Assembly (NCBI RefSeq): GCF_021130785.1
Contig: NC_060212.1
Coordinates: forward strand, 149,292,001-149,356,000
Direction: 5' to 3'
Length of the DNA stretch: 64,000 nucleotides
Source of the DNA: Homalodisca vitripennis
Lineage: Eukaryota > Arthropoda > Insecta > Hemiptera > Cicadellidae
Part shown: positions 34,286-47,061 of the stretch, piece by piece
Position numbering within the stretch: the stretch's first letter is position 1
How the letters are laid out: every line of letters begins with the position of its first letter
Position numbers and translations under genes: made by a program
The notes under the pieces: generated by a model
What the model was told of the DNA's origin: nothing
The model's input: the letters and a program-made list of their open reading frames with translations, nothing else
Databases searched by the model: none

Positions 34286-34921
34286 CTGAAATGAAGAAAG
34301 TAATTGGTAATGTAAATTTAATCACGTTCACGATCTATATTTGCTTCCATCGTCAAAGACGTTCAATTACAAACTTAATACACCACAGCGCAGCGCAGCG
34401 CAGTGTAGGGTAATAGAGTTCCCTCAGGTAAAGCAGACAAATGCCGCTGAGTGACGCTGAAAGCAGCCATTAATATTCATCGACCTCCCGGTTACCTTTC
34501 ACACCGATGTAATACATATAATAAGTTCTTTGCTTGAAATTCAAGCAGAAGTAAACTCAAAAAGGCTTTTGCGTGACTACACATTAACTTATGATCTGTT
34601 CATAATCCGAGCTTGTCATATATAGCCTGTTAAATTTATTCACATGCGTATCCTTACGGCTTTGATAAACGATTATTTTATTCAACTTCAACTGTAGATT
34701 TAAAAATTTAAATATAACCTGATACGTTATTACGTCTTCAGTTTTATCGAATAATTTGTGTTGAACTAGGCTTTAAAGTTCTTGTATAGGAGATTTGTTT
34801 AAAATACTCTTGTATGAAAATTCAGATTACAAGTTACAATTTTCTTGGTTATATTTTTCTTTATATTTTATAATTCCTTACAAAAATAGAACCAATTCGT
34901 TGAGTTCTATAACTCTCTAAA
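34286..34921. other. unassigned; short (GCGCA)n
   Basis: 34387-34404 is GCGCA repeated about four times. Nothing else recognised. Confidence 0.4.
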
Positions 34922-34929
34922 TAAAAATG

Positions 34930-35172
34930 CCAGTGGCGCAGTGTAGCGGGTACGGCGGTTATCGCAAGATAACTAGAACGTCGAGCGTGGCCGCTGCTTG
35001 GATAGGTGACCGCTGAGCGATCCTGTCCTTGCAAGCGGCCCGCCTGCCCGGCCATTGGTGGTGGTTCGGAAGTCACCTTTAAGCCGCTGGTCCCCAGGTT
35101 AAGTGTTAGAGAGGGCTTCTTAGCCCTATCTTCGCCTGGTAAAATAAGACATTCTTAACTTTTTTTACTTTC
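34930..35172 (+). mobile_element. 5S rRNA-derived SINE, copy 3
   Basis: Same organisation as copy 1 and flanked by a perfect 8-bp direct repeat TAAAAATG (34922-34929 and 35173-35180). It keeps the ~20-bp stretch GATCCTGTCCTTGCAAGCGG that copy 1 lacks. It has lost ~7 bp of the box A region (AGAACGTCGAGCG instead of AGATCAAGCAACG...). The 3' tail is a T-rich ACTTT-like run. The minus-strand frame 34861-35076 is a shadow. Confidence 0.85.
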
Positions 35173-35295
35173 TAAAAATGAAAGAAACAAAAATCTATTA
35201 TTTCTTCAAGGAAAGGTTTTATAACAACCAAACCACCTCTGAATCGTTTTTCAACAAAAAATGCAAAGAAACTTTTATTGTTAAAGTAAAGGATA

Positions 35296-35362
35296 GTGGA
35301 TTTTTACAAACATTTTCCATCGTTCAGTTATACAAAAACCAGTAACACTACATTTCTAAATC
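35296..35362 (-). repeat. dispersed repeat family B, fragment
   Basis: Reverse complement reads AATTGCAGATTTAGAAATG, TAGTGTTACTGGTTTTTG, TGAACGATGGAAAATG, aligning with 24296-24355. Confidence 0.7.
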
Positions 35363-35644
35363 TGCAATTCGAATTGAGGCTTCATGCTTTAAATTGACAG
35401 ACCAACCGATCAACCATGAGTCGAAAATTAGGTTGTCAGTTCTGAAAAATGAAGAAGAATATCTAGAGTATCAAACAGATTAAATATTTGTACAAACTAA
35501 TGTGGAGTTACAACATGACTTTAAGAATTTCATATCAAATCAACAAATACTAAAAAAAAGCCCACTCTCGTCTATTCCCTTTCTCCGCCATTACATTTCT
35601 GCCGCGATAACCGCCATTCCTATTGACCTCTAGGTAGTTCTATG

Positions 35645-35960
35645 TGGTGGTCGGTGAGTGCATACATATAGAAATATTATATTTTGTAGTTCAGTTTCAA
35701 TAATTATTTTTGTGTTTTACTTTTATTAAGTGCATGATTTATAGTTATTGTGCATGGAGTTGACACACAACACTATTATTACAATTTATGAACTATGCCA
35801 CAACACCCCGGTATGATTTGCTTATTTTATCCTAGTTATTTAGCTGAGAAATAGATCGGATTGCAAATATCGAAACGCAGTATTAATAATTGTTTACTAA
35901 GCGATGCCAAATGTCCGGAAAAAAATCTCGTTTCCTTCACAATCCTTCCATTGTAAAAAC
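35645..35960 (+). repeat. dispersed repeat family B, longer copy
   Basis: Aligns along most of the 404-bp insertion: GGTGGTCGGTGAG, TTTATTAAGTGCATG, GAGTTGACACACAACA, GAACTATGCCACAACACC, GATCGGATTGCAAATATCG, and the end CTCGTTTCCTTCACAATCC. The end reaches further than the 24-kb copy (TTCCATTGTAAAAACC), matching the complement of that copy's extra left-end bases. Confidence 0.75.
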
Positions 35961-36499
35961 CTACTACAAACAATTAATTTTAAAGTAATGAAACAAAGTT
36001 TTAAACGGTGCATGGAAGTAATAAAATTTACTACTCAAGGTTTTCACTGATAATTTCCTTAATTATCTAGATATTCTTTTGTTAAAATCATGTGAAGTTA
36101 CGGGCTACAGTGAAAGTTGCATTTCAAATACATGAACTTTGAATGTAGTAATCTATATCAGATGGGAGCGACGTGTAGAAATATCTATGACCACGTGATG
36201 CTTGAAGACTTTTTGAATTCTAATATAAATACCTAATGACATAAATTTCCCCAGTTAATTAAATTAAATGATAATTTTAATTATAAGCATAACTCGTTAC
36301 ATATATTGAGAAAACACTGTATAGACTACAGGATGGCGTTTTAAAATGGCTCGAAAATGTGGTGCTATAACTATTAATCTGAAAGAAAACTTTTACTGAA
36401 AACCTTTTCTTGTTTTTAGGAACGTTACAAAATATGCACTTCAAACTTTTTTTAAACGCCAAATAGTTAGACTATTTGAAAAACCAATGGCGAATTATT
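35961..36499. other. unassigned AT-rich sequence
   Basis: No feature recognised; the minus-strand frame 36277-36462 shows no motif. Confidence 0.4.
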
Positions 36500-38770
36500 C
36501 ATGTTTCTACCTACACGCGGTACTCAAAGTCCTAGCAAAGTATCAGTTCATGACATTATAAGTAACACGGGACGCGGGTACGGTGCCACGGGCGGGATGA
36601 ATGTTTAAACAGCACTCAAGTTCCATGAGACGCTTCTGGAACATAAATAGAGATCGTGCTTAAATATCGTCCTGTGGGTGTTAAGCTAGTTGATGAAACT
36701 GACACGATTTATTCGTATTTTACATACCAGCGGTACTTAAGTCACCTAGCAAGTCTCAGTTTATGACATGATAAGTAACACAGGCCGAGGAAACGGTACC
36801 TCGGGCGGGATGAATGTTTAAACAGCACTCAAGTTCCATGAGACGCTCTTGGAATATAAACATATATCGTGCTTGAATATTTCTTCTGAGTGTTTAACTA
36901 GTTGATGAAACTGTTACTATTTATTCACATTTCTACCTACACGCGGTACTCAAAGTCACCTAGTAAAGTCTCAGTTTATGACATGATAAGTAACACAGGC
37001 CGAGGAAACGGTGCCTCGGGCGGGATGAATGTTTAAACAGCACTCAAGTTCCATGAGACGCTCTTGGAATATAAACATATATCGTGCTTGAATATTTCTT
37101 CTGAGTGTTTAACTAGTTGATGAAACTGTTACTATTTATTCATATTTCTACCTACACGCGGTACTCAAAGTCACCTAGTAAAGTCTCAGTTTATGACATG
37201 ATAAGTAACACAGGCCGAGGAAACGGTGCCTCGGGCAGATGAATGTTTAAACAGCACTCAAGTTCCATGAGACGCTCTTGGAATATAAACATATATCGTG
37301 CTTGAATATTTCTTCTGAGTGTTTAACTAGTTGATGAAACTGTTACTATTTATTCATATTTCTACCTACAACGCGGTTACTCAAAGTCACCTACCAAGGT
37401 CTCAGTTTATGACATGATAAGTAACACTGGCCGAGGAAACTGTACCTCGGGTGGGATGAATGTTTAAAGATCACTCAAGTTCCATGAGACTCTCTTGGAA
37501 TATAAACATGTATCGTGCTTGAATGTTTCTTCTGAGTGTTTAACTAGTTTATGAAAACTGTTACTATTTAATCATATTTCAACCTACACGCGGTACTCAA
37601 AGTCACCTAGTAAAGTCTCAGTTTATGACATGATAAGTAACACAGGCTGAAGAAACGGTGCCTCGGGCGGGATGAATGTTTAAAAGATCACTCAAGTTCC
37701 ATGAGACTCTCTTGGAATATAAACATGTATCGTGCTTGAATGTTTCTTCTGAGTGTTTAACTAGTTGATGAAAACTGTTACTATTTAATCATATTTCAAC
37801 CTACACGCGGTACTCAAAGTCACCTACCAAGTCTCAGTTTATGACATGATAAGTAACACTGGCCGAGGAAACTGTACCTCGGGTGGGATGAATGTTTAAA
37901 GATCACTCAAGTTCCATGAGACTCTCTTGGAATATAAACATGTATCGTGCTTGAATGTTTCTTCTGAGTGTTTAACTAGTTTATGAAAATTTTACTATTT
38001 AATCATATTTCAACCTACACGCGGTACTCAAAGTCACCTAGTAAAGTCTCAGTTTATGACATGATAAGTAACACAGGCCGAGGAAACGGTACCTCGGGCG
38101 GGATGAATGTTTAAACAGCACTCAAGTTCCGTGAGACGCTCTTGGAATATAAACATATATCGTGCTTGAATATTTCTTCTGAGTGTTTAACTAGTTGACT
38201 AAACTGTGACAATTTATTCATATTTTTACCTATAAGGAGTACTCAAAGTCATCTAGTAAAGTGTCTGTTTATAACATAGGCTAAAACAGCACTCAAGTAC
38301 CTTGAAATGCCCTTGGAATATAAACAGAAATCGCCCTTTCATATTTCTTCCGATTGTTTACCTAGTTGACGAAACTGTGACAATTTATTCATATTTTTAC
38401 CTACAAGCGGCACTCAAAGTTACCTAGCGAAGTGTTGGTTTATGACACAGGCCAAAACAGTAGCTACGTTCCTTGAGAACATTAGCTCTTTGGACATAAA
38501 CAGAGATCGCGCTTATATATTTTTTCTTGGTGTATTATTTGAGGAAACTATGGCAATATATTCATATGTTATCTACAATAAAATTCAAATTCGTGTAATC
38601 ATGCTTTCGTGATGTACTCAATGTCTCCCAGCAAAGTCCCAGTTTCTATGAGGATAAGTAACACAGGCCGCAGTCGACGTGTAGGGAGGAATGAATTTAT
38701 AAACAGCGCTCAAGTTTCATTATATCCTCTTTGAATATAAACACTGGTAACACATTAACAATTCTTACTG
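36500..38770 (+). repeat. satellite-like tandem array, ~215-bp unit
   Basis: GATGAATGTTTAA recurs at 36597, 36809, 37024, 37238, 37455, 37671, 37887 and 38102, i.e. every 212-217 bp. Three more diverged units follow (spacing ~172, ~170, ~245) to ~38770. Each unit has CGGTACTCAAAGTCACC, TATGACATGATAAGTAACAC, a short palindrome CCGAGG...CCTCGG, TCAAGTTCCATGAGAC and CGTGCTTGAATATTTC. Units fall into two types (CAGCACTCAAG/GACGCTC and GATCACTCAAG/GACTCTC) in the order A-A-A-B-B-B-A. The units at 37455 and 37887 are nearly identical, giving a 432-bp dimeric level. Edge units are the most diverged, as expected under unequal exchange. No ORF spans a unit. Confidence 0.95.
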
Positions 38771-39489
38771 ATAGGGTAGTATTTGAATTAAATATAACAG
38801 TATACTGAGTGTGTTTTTTTTTTTTTTTTATTCTTTCAGTTCATAACACAAATACAAAAATTACATGTATGTTTAAGTTAAATTAGCTTTGAATATTGAA
38901 TCTATAAAAACAATTTTAGTGAACATTTCTGATCTTAAATACAAAGCAAATACGTTTATTAATGTTTTTAAACTATTTTCCCTCGATATAAACACCTCAT
39001 TATGACCAATATTAAAAAAGATTAGAGGGGAGTGCTGAAATTATATTTTCTAGAGTAATAGAGCTAAGCAACTCACTGAACATTATTCACATTAAGCAAA
39101 ATAACATAGTTTGTATGGTCATAAATATGTGGAAAATAGCAGGAATTTGAGAGAATTCTCTGAACCTCCTGATGAATAAATGTTTTATTGCCGTTGATAT
39201 ACACCTTAGTAAACTAATCTGTCAAAACATATAGAAAAACTCCGATTTCCGTGAAAACTATTTCAATTGATTTGACATGCTGTTAGCTAAATTAATACAC
39301 ACTTGACATGCAGCAAAAACATTTGTTTTAAAACAACAAAAATTATAATAAATATTTTAATTTGTTTTTTTTGTAAACTTTAATTTACGGACATTTTACA
39401 GGGTTTAAAATAATATATTTCATGTTTGATTACATTGCAATCTTGCACAATATGATTACAATCATTAACTAAATGGTATTTTCATGTTT
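38771..39489. other. unassigned AT-rich sequence
   Basis: Includes a T-run at 38813-38828. Nothing else recognised. Confidence 0.4.
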
Positions 39490-39690
39490 TCTAAAAGATC
39501 TTGCGATCCTGAAGGGTAACCATAAAAGTTGCAACATATGAATTCGTGTAATATTTTCTTATAAAACAAAGTACATCACGTTTCGTGTAATCAGGCTTCG
39601 CGGAAGTCTGTAGCGCAAGTTGTTCTTGAGATGTCCTGCGGACAGATGGAGTGACGATCGTACAGAAAACAACTTTCACATGCTCATAAC
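39490..39690 (+). repeat. dispersed repeat family C, copy 2
   Basis: GCGCAAGTTGTTCTTGAGATG followed by TCCTGCGGACAGATGG (39612-39648) aligns with the 34200 and 61380 copies. The minus-strand 77-codon frame here is a shadow of the repeat. Confidence 0.45.
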
Positions 39691-39984
39691 AAATTGTGCC
39701 TGCCACTTGAACAATGGGCTTCAACTACACTCAGTCAAATCACATGGATGAACTCACATCGTCAATCATGTATATGTAAAAATGAATTTTCATTCCAAAT
39801 TTTAAAGTATAGAGATGAAATCTTTCTTTATATACTTTCTAGATATTTAGGCTACATATGTTATATTTTAAATGTAATATTACTGCACTCAGTATTTTCA
39901 CAAGTTTGTTAATCTGCGATTTTCTCGTTGCTATCGTGGTTACTCCTAATACAATGTTACAATTGTCAGCCAATCCCATGAAGT

Positions 39985-40100
39985 GAAAATTCCTTGCACC
40001 GTCATCGAATTTGATGTTGCCTATATAGAAGTGAAGCTTTATACAAATTTAAAACGTATAGGATTGATTGTTCCCTAGCGATTATGTGGACAAAAAGAGA
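39985..40100 (+). repeat. dispersed repeat family C, copy 3
   Basis: CTTGCACCGTCATCGAATTTG (39993) and the following ~60 bases align with 34137-34195; the end diverges near GTTCCCTAGCGATTATGTGG. Confidence 0.45.
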
Positions 40101-40869
40101 AATTAATTGTGTCCAGGTTCTCAGTTGGCAGGCTTGCTAAGACATTTTTGTACATATTGCTAATCCTATTCTTACATGGTTTGGCAATAATACTAATTTT
40201 CTTCGCCATCAGAATATGCTCAGATATTTAACTATTTCTATTTACACTATAATAATTTACGTTAAATCGTTAAAAACTAAGGACTCAAAGCAATCGTAAA
40301 ATAATCGTTTCAGTCAAAAATCGCGTTAGGTTTCAATCGCGTGTTGTTGACGAGCAGCGACGCATACGAAATGTCAACCGAATTAAAAGAGAAATGATTC
40401 ACTGGTGGCTGGACGAAGGTCATCTAAAAGTTAATACTACTACTTTAGTGTTCAAGTGTCCTAATAAAATTTCTTGTAAGCATAAAATGCTTTAAATCGT
40501 TTGAAATTGTTATTTTTTCCCTACAGAACTAAACCTCTTGAGATAAAACCAAAGTTTAACTACAAAAAGTTTATTTTATACTACCTTTAAATTGTAAATA
40601 ATTTTGGTGTAAATAATTTTTGTATTTAAAATTATTTTTGGAACTGAACTTTTTTAGTTATAGGGTGGCTCTTCAACTATTGTGGGGAATTATTGTACTT
40701 TCATAAGTCGGTCAATAAAGTAACAGTTAAAAACATGTTAAAGCTGTTTTTAGATGCATTAACACCCTCTACATTTAGTGCAAGATAAATTGAAAACTTT
40801 TTTCTTTTAATGATCTGTGTCAAGAGAGTTTTAAAAAGAGGTACCACACGCTCCACCTTTACAATTAAA
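40101..40869. other. unassigned; possibly the decayed 5' part of the hAT element
   Basis: 40320-40440 is less AT-rich (ATCGCGTGTTGTTGACGAGC). It may belong to the transposon that follows, but no BED zinc finger or other motif can be read. Confidence 0.3.
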
Positions 40870-42060
40870 AATGTTCGAAAAATACCTCTTGTAGACGAAC
40901 AATGTGTATCCATTTTACACATTACCCGAATGTATTAATACCAAAAAGGAATTTGAAGAAAATGTATTGCTTTCTTATGTAATGGCGAAGAAACTACAGG
41001 TAAAGACATACTAAATGTAATTTGTGTTCACCTTTGTGAAAAAGATAAAGATTTAGCTAAATTGTATGGTATAAATACTAATGGAGATAAAATCAATTCC
41101 CTAATGGTACGTCAGCCTTTGTGGGCGTATGCAAGAAATTTCTCCCTTCATCCATAAGCAAATACGACGTCCAGAAAGTTGCCAAACTCATTAAAGAAAT
41201 ACTTAATAAAGCTGTAGAAGTTGCAAACATTGTAAAAGCAAACTCAATAAACTCCAGATTATTGAAGTTCTTTGCGACTATATTGGTATTATATTCACTC
41301 CACGCTGATTTTACACACGGAAGTCAGGTGGCTATCTCGTGGAAAAGTCCACAAACAATTTTTGGAGCAGAGACGAATTAAAAATATTGTTTGAAGACAT
41401 AATATTTCACTTGGCTCCGTTTTTGTATGACAGTGACTGGTTTGAAAAGCTTGCTTACTTGGAAGAAATTTTTTCACAAATATTTTAACATCTTGGGACT
41501 ACAGAACACTTATTTACGGCACTTAAAACTAAAATTAAAATTTACTCCATCTTGAAAAATTGTATTTCTGAATATTTTTTTTATAACAATCAGGCTAAGG
41601 TTTTGCAAACCCTGTACAGCTTCATAATAGAAAATGAAAAATCCTATCTCCTGAGGTGAAACACTTAACACATCTTACGGGTTCTTTCAGGCAGTATTTT
41701 CCTAAACGAGAGGATGTAGAAAATTGGTTTGCGGACCCTTTCAATGAAGAAAACTTTCAGACTGCTGCGCTGTTCATTCCAGAAAAAGAAAAACTCATTG
41801 AACTTTCTACAGATATTACGTTTTAGTCCAATTTCGAGTTAAAATTCCTTAGATATTTCTGGACTATTTTAATGATAATAATGGACATCTTACTAAAAAA
41901 AGCCCTTCAAGTTTTGGTGCCATTATAAATACTCAAACAGAACAGAGAGCTTTCTCTCCTTCTAAATTAATAAACATTAAATATCATAAAAATGCGAATG
42001 CTAGTAATACTATATCTATAATTACTTGCGAAGTGCAACAATACAGGCCAAACGGTAAAA
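40870..42060 (+). pseudogene. hAT transposase pseudogene (ZBED5/SCAND3-like)
   Basis: Homology is spread over several frames. KKEFEENVLL and CNGEETTGKDILNVICVHL (40951-41035) lead into LAKLYGINTNGDK. GVCKKFLP to EVANIVKANSINSRLL covers 41124-41260. The family hallmark HTEVRWLSRGKVHKQF starts at 41314. FEDIIFHLAPFLYDSDW lies in a +1-shifted frame from 41372 to a stop at 41488. Then come SPEVKHLTHLTGSFRQYF to LSTDITF (41647-41826), FWTIL and KKALQVLVPL (~41855-41926), and the dimerisation-region end FSPSKLINIKYHKNANA (~41951). This order matches hAT-derived transposases of the ZBED5/SCAND3/FAM200 type. Several frameshifts and stops make it non-functional. The N-terminal part is not recognisable and no terminal inverted repeats were found. 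The open frames at 41121-41381 and 41295-41477 are a fragment and a shadow of it. Confidence 0.88.
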
Positions 42061-42419
42061 TCAGAATTTTTATTAGTTCCCAGACTAATAAATAACTTAT
42101 CAATTTTATAATTTTTTCTTTGAAATTTGTAGTAACTATTACGACTGGGAAATACTATAATTTTATTATTTCATTTATTATTACTGTTAATTACATTAAG
42201 ATTTTACGTTAACACTAAAACTAATGATTGAGTCAAATAAAAAACAAATTTAAAAAATCTTGTTATAAAAAATTATTTTCCTCAGTTAAATTGTTTCATC
42301 TTCATTCGCGCAAGTAAATAAAAAGTAATATTCAAGTTCTTTGATTAATTTTTCTTTTGAATTTATTACAACCGATTTTATATTTAAAGCAGAAAAAATT
42401 AATATTACCATACTTGTTT
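42061..42419. other. unassigned AT-rich sequence
   Basis: May include the 3' end of the hAT element; no terminus could be identified. Confidence 0.35.
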
Positions 42420-42427
42420 GCGTGCGC

Positions 42428-42501
<74 letters not shown>
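42420..42501. repeat. (CG)n-(TG)n alternating tract
   Basis: About 18 bp of CG repeat (42423-42441) pass directly into ~60 bp of TG repeat. All of it is alternating purine-pyrimidine, a composition known to favour Z-DNA. Frames over it (42341-42605) are artefacts. Confidence 0.95.
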
Positions 42502-42504
<3 letters not shown>

Positions 42505-45500
42505 ACTGGTTGCTGAAAGCTTATAGTAAAAGGAGTAAGAGGCTATCCTTTATTAATGATTTGACGTCTACATTTTATAAATTAATTGGTAAAAATAATT
42601 ATTAAGATTTTTGGGGTAACAATTTTTAAATCCGTACGAGCGGGAGAAAAGGGTGGGAACCACTTATCTATGTGTACTTTAGACTTTTAATGGGCACGTA
42701 TCATTTTTCTTTGATATTAGTTTGTTGCAGAAAGGAAAATTTATTTTCGATCTCCATTTAATAAGAAGAAATTGTATTTAACAACTTTAATAGTAGACAG
42801 TCTATGAGAGAATTTTAAGAAAAATTTATATAAATCTATTTTTATTTTGTAGGAGAAAATTTAAATTTCATCGATTTTACATTCATTTTAAGTTAATTTT
42901 TATTCATTCTCTTCAAAATTAACATTTTTCATATTCGTGATGTCTTTTTTTCAGTATTTTAATACATTTTCAATGTTTCAAATTTTACATCTTACTTTAA
43001 AAATATAAAAGTTGACAATGACATTATTTGAGATTTTTCATTCATTTTTGTAGATATAACTGTGGAGAATCCAGACAGTAAAAGAGTATAATATGTTATA
43101 GTATTTTCCATATGTGATTTCCAAGTGGCTTTAAATGTGGTCCAGAAACGAATCTACTTAGATATATCCAGCGAAGATCTCATTGCTGAATATAACCCTC
43201 GATATGGAAATGGCAAATATTGGAACTAAGTAAAGGAGGCGTATGCTAATAGTTTATTGTGTTGAGAACGTGGTAAGGAAGGTCTTGTTAAGGTAGTACT
43301 TGTCGATGTCACTTTGCCCCATATACTGTATATCAAGAATATGGTAATAAACCAGCACAAACTCACTCTCGGGTATAGTAGACTCCTTGTTGGGTTCTTG
43401 CTCATAATGCGAAATTTCAGTAGCCAAAGCCAATACCATTGACAATTTTCTCTTTAAATATCAATTAATTTATAATAATAGTTTATAGAAATCATTGAAA
43501 CATATTGCAACTATTACACAATATAGGTTGATGATCAATTTTATATTAGCGTAATGGTCTTTTCGGTCTCCTCATGGTCTAATTAGGTCGACCGGGCCTG
43601 TTACAGGCTCTCGCTTTGGAGCATGAACCTTTGAATAGCTGAGTGTGTGTGAAAGTTTTCAAAATCTACTAGTATTTCTTTATATTATTTTTGCGTTTTG
43701 AGTTTCACTAGTCTTTTGAAAAATTAAATTATTTATTTTTGTACATATTTAGATTAAAATACTATTATAACTAATTAGTTATAAATACTGTAAGTCATTT
43801 AATGTCATTTTTCTTTAAAATTATCATTGCATAAAGTGCATGAAGACATTTAAAGTGCATTTTTTAAGTGTTAGAAAATGTTATATAGCTCTAATATTGC
43901 CTCAGAAAAAAATACAAAGCTAATGCTACTTCGTTACTTTACTAGCAAGTGTTTATATGGCAAAATACCCCTAAGTGTAAGTTAAGGTATACCAGAGAGA
44001 GTTTCTTAGAATCCCATTTTCAAATATTTTTAAGTCATAACCCTACCATGTGTATATGTTTATTGTTGTTTTATAAGAGTAAAGGAGAACCTAGTATCGA
44101 CTAAGGCGATTGTGTATAGATATACAACTAGGTGTAAGGGTATGATAAACCTTTTAAATATGAGGCGGGAAGAAACCAAACAAAGTCATTCATTTATGGA
44201 AATAACATTATTTAATAAATAGCCCAAAAAAGATATAGTTCGGTAATTTGATTAGGTTAAATTTTTTTTCCGTACCTGATTAGTGATAGAAGTGATATGA
44301 AATTTTAAAATAGCTTATATCTTTTATTAGTTTTGATTTTGTTATTATATTAATATTTTTATATTAACTTAAGCCAGCTTGATACATTTAGTCTTACTGA
44401 TACCTTTTACAAGTTTTTTAAGTTTATTGTGGATTTTATTTATTTATGTATGCGTGTGTGATTAATTTTTTTTCTTCTTACACTGTGTTTTTGCTATCTT
44501 TAATAAATAATCATATAATTATTTTACTAAATGATACTTATCCTCTTAAGTTAACTGTGTAAATTTGTATAATAATATTACCAAACGTCACATAATCGCT
44601 GTATTGATGAATATCAATTTAATTTTGAATGCCAAGTGGTTCATTACTTTATATTTATAATAGGTATATGATTTGACAATGTCAATTGCACTTTAATTGT
44701 GTCTAAATACTAATAGTCTTGAATTATTACTGAATTTCGCACTAACAACTCGCACACTTTCATATTTGGCTGAACTGTTTTCTTACCCTAAGTCCGCTTG
44801 CTTACTTCAATAAATAACAGTAAAAGTAGTCATCCTTCGTTTTAAATTAAGTTTCATCAGATCCTGATAGTGCTGAGAAGAAAACTTCATATCAAATTCC
44901 AAGTGTGTATCTCACACCGTTTGTCTTTTATCATACGGACAGTGAAACATATACGAAGAGAAATCGGATTTTTGAAACAATCTGTTGAATAGGAATTTAC
45001 TTTACTCGTTCAGTAATTTTTGCGAACTATTTATAATTTCTCTTATATAGTTAGTTACAAACCAAAAGTTTTGCATTCCAGGCCGGAACCTTTTACACTT
45101 TTGGCCCAGATGAAAAGATGTTTGGTAGATATAAGTGCGCCTTCCTTATGTGTATGCTCAGTACAGACCCTATATCGAGTAAATACACACTATGCTCAAG
45201 CAGTGCGCTTTTCTACATAGAACGGTACATAGTTTATATAACTAGATAAAGCAATTCATTGGGGAAGCTTTGTAGTATAAGTGGAAATATTTTACGTTTC
45301 GTAAATTACTGAGAATTTTAATATTATAAAAGCAGTATCAGTAGTAAGATTTATTGCAAAATTAGCCACAGTTAATTATAAGGCAGCTTTAGCTCTAAGT
45401 AAGTATTAACTCTTTTATTTTATTTTAATTACATTGGATCATGTTGAATATCACAAACAATACATCACAAGCTGGAAATATTTAAAAGACTTTTTCCATA

Positions 45501-47061
45501 ATCTGGAGCTAATTTATTTAACAACATAAAATTTTCTAAAATACAATACAGTGTTGTATAAAATCGTAACATAATATAATGTGAAATATTACAAACAGAA
45601 GAACGTCACAAACTAAATATTATATATGTAACAACATAAACCATTCTTATGTATAACAGATCATGTGAATAGTACTAATAGGACAATACATAGACACAAA
45701 TAATAATATCCCAAATGCACCAAAGCTCTTTTTAAGGTGAAATTTTTGCACTGTAGATGAATCTATGGACAAAAGCTGCTACTTGTTACTTAAAAATGCA
45801 ATTCCAGAAATTTGTACTGAACAGTTTATAATTTTATTTTAATAATATATCTTGATAGTTATAAACTTTTGTACTACGCTGTACAATCTATTTGAATGAA
45901 AATAAATAAGGAAACCTTCATTAAAAACATTTTAAATCGAATTGAGCTATAATTTAATTATATTGGTCGACTTAATATGGACAAATTTAATTTTTTCCAC
46001 GTTACCTATTAATAGATACTATAGTTTTACTTAATTATATTTCACCACCTAATGTTATTACTCCTTAAATATTAACAAATATATAACCATACTTAAAAAT
46101 ATATCACGATATAAACATTTAAGCACTACAATTTAGTCGTAATTTACAATATCACTATACGTTTAAATGTGCAAATAACTGTGGAAATAATTAAATCAGA
46201 GCCACTAGATATTTTGGAAGCACGTAGCGCTTAAAGCGGCATAAAACGTAAAAGTTTCCAGTTTAAAGAGGGTACTCGACACAAGAGCAGTGAGTGATTG
46301 AAGCAATCCTGCAGCAGATTGAACGGTCCGATACCAACTCTATTTATTCGGCGAAATGTACCTTTGCCAATCGTACTGAAGACGGTAGCAGAGTATATTC
46401 ATCTGGTTTAACTACATATACTTTCCTTAAGAGATCGATTTGCAGACCTTTGAAGAACCATTGTGTTTGTTTTTAAACGTCTTAATAAGCATATTCAGGG
46501 GAAACACTTGAAATAAATAGACAGTTGGGATTTTTAACAAACAAGAATAACTAATCCTTCACAGTCTAGCAGGAATATTCTCATCGTTCCCCTAAAAGGC
46601 CAATTTTTAGGTATCTTCGAATAAAATAAGTGATTATATTTTTCGGGGATAATTCTAGACTTATAATTAAATACAAATTCATTAACTAAATTGATTAAGG
46701 ACTAATGACGTATTAATGGATGAACCGTCCTAAATATATAAGAAGTAAAATGGAAGACTACATAATTTGTATTAATTACGAGTAAAATAAAAATAATCTA
46801 AATTAAAATCATAATTATGTTATTTCATACAATTTATCTGAGAACTAGTCATAACAGTCATGACTACACATGCAGATAGCAATTGAAAAAACAAAGAAGA
46901 TCAATGAGCTTCCTCGTTAAATTGAGGTTAGCAACATGCACAGTATCAACATATTTTATAATATGTTACATAATACGGGCTTTATTATCCCCATTCCTTA
47001 AGTACACATTTAAAGCCTACAAAGAACATTTGTGTCAAGTTTTATGGTAATTATATATGGA
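42502..47061. other. unassigned AT-rich sequence
   Basis: No gene or named repeat in 4.5 kb. A GC-richer patch (ATTAGGTCGACCGGGCCTG) is at 43580-43630. The frames at 43254-43445, 45020-45220 and 46294-46476 show no known motif. Confidence 0.4.

Noticed and set aside
36500..38770. Regularly spaced direct repeats that could suggest a CRISPR-like array
   Set aside because: The entire ~215-bp unit is repeated with no unique spacers, and the surroundings are animal DNA; this is a satellite-type tandem array.
40701..40922. 73-codon minus-strand gene upstream of the hAT remnant
   Set aside because: It lies antisense to what is probably the decayed 5' part of the transposase and shows no domain.
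42341..42605. Two frames over the CG/TG tract
   Set aside because: Simple-repeat translation with no other content.
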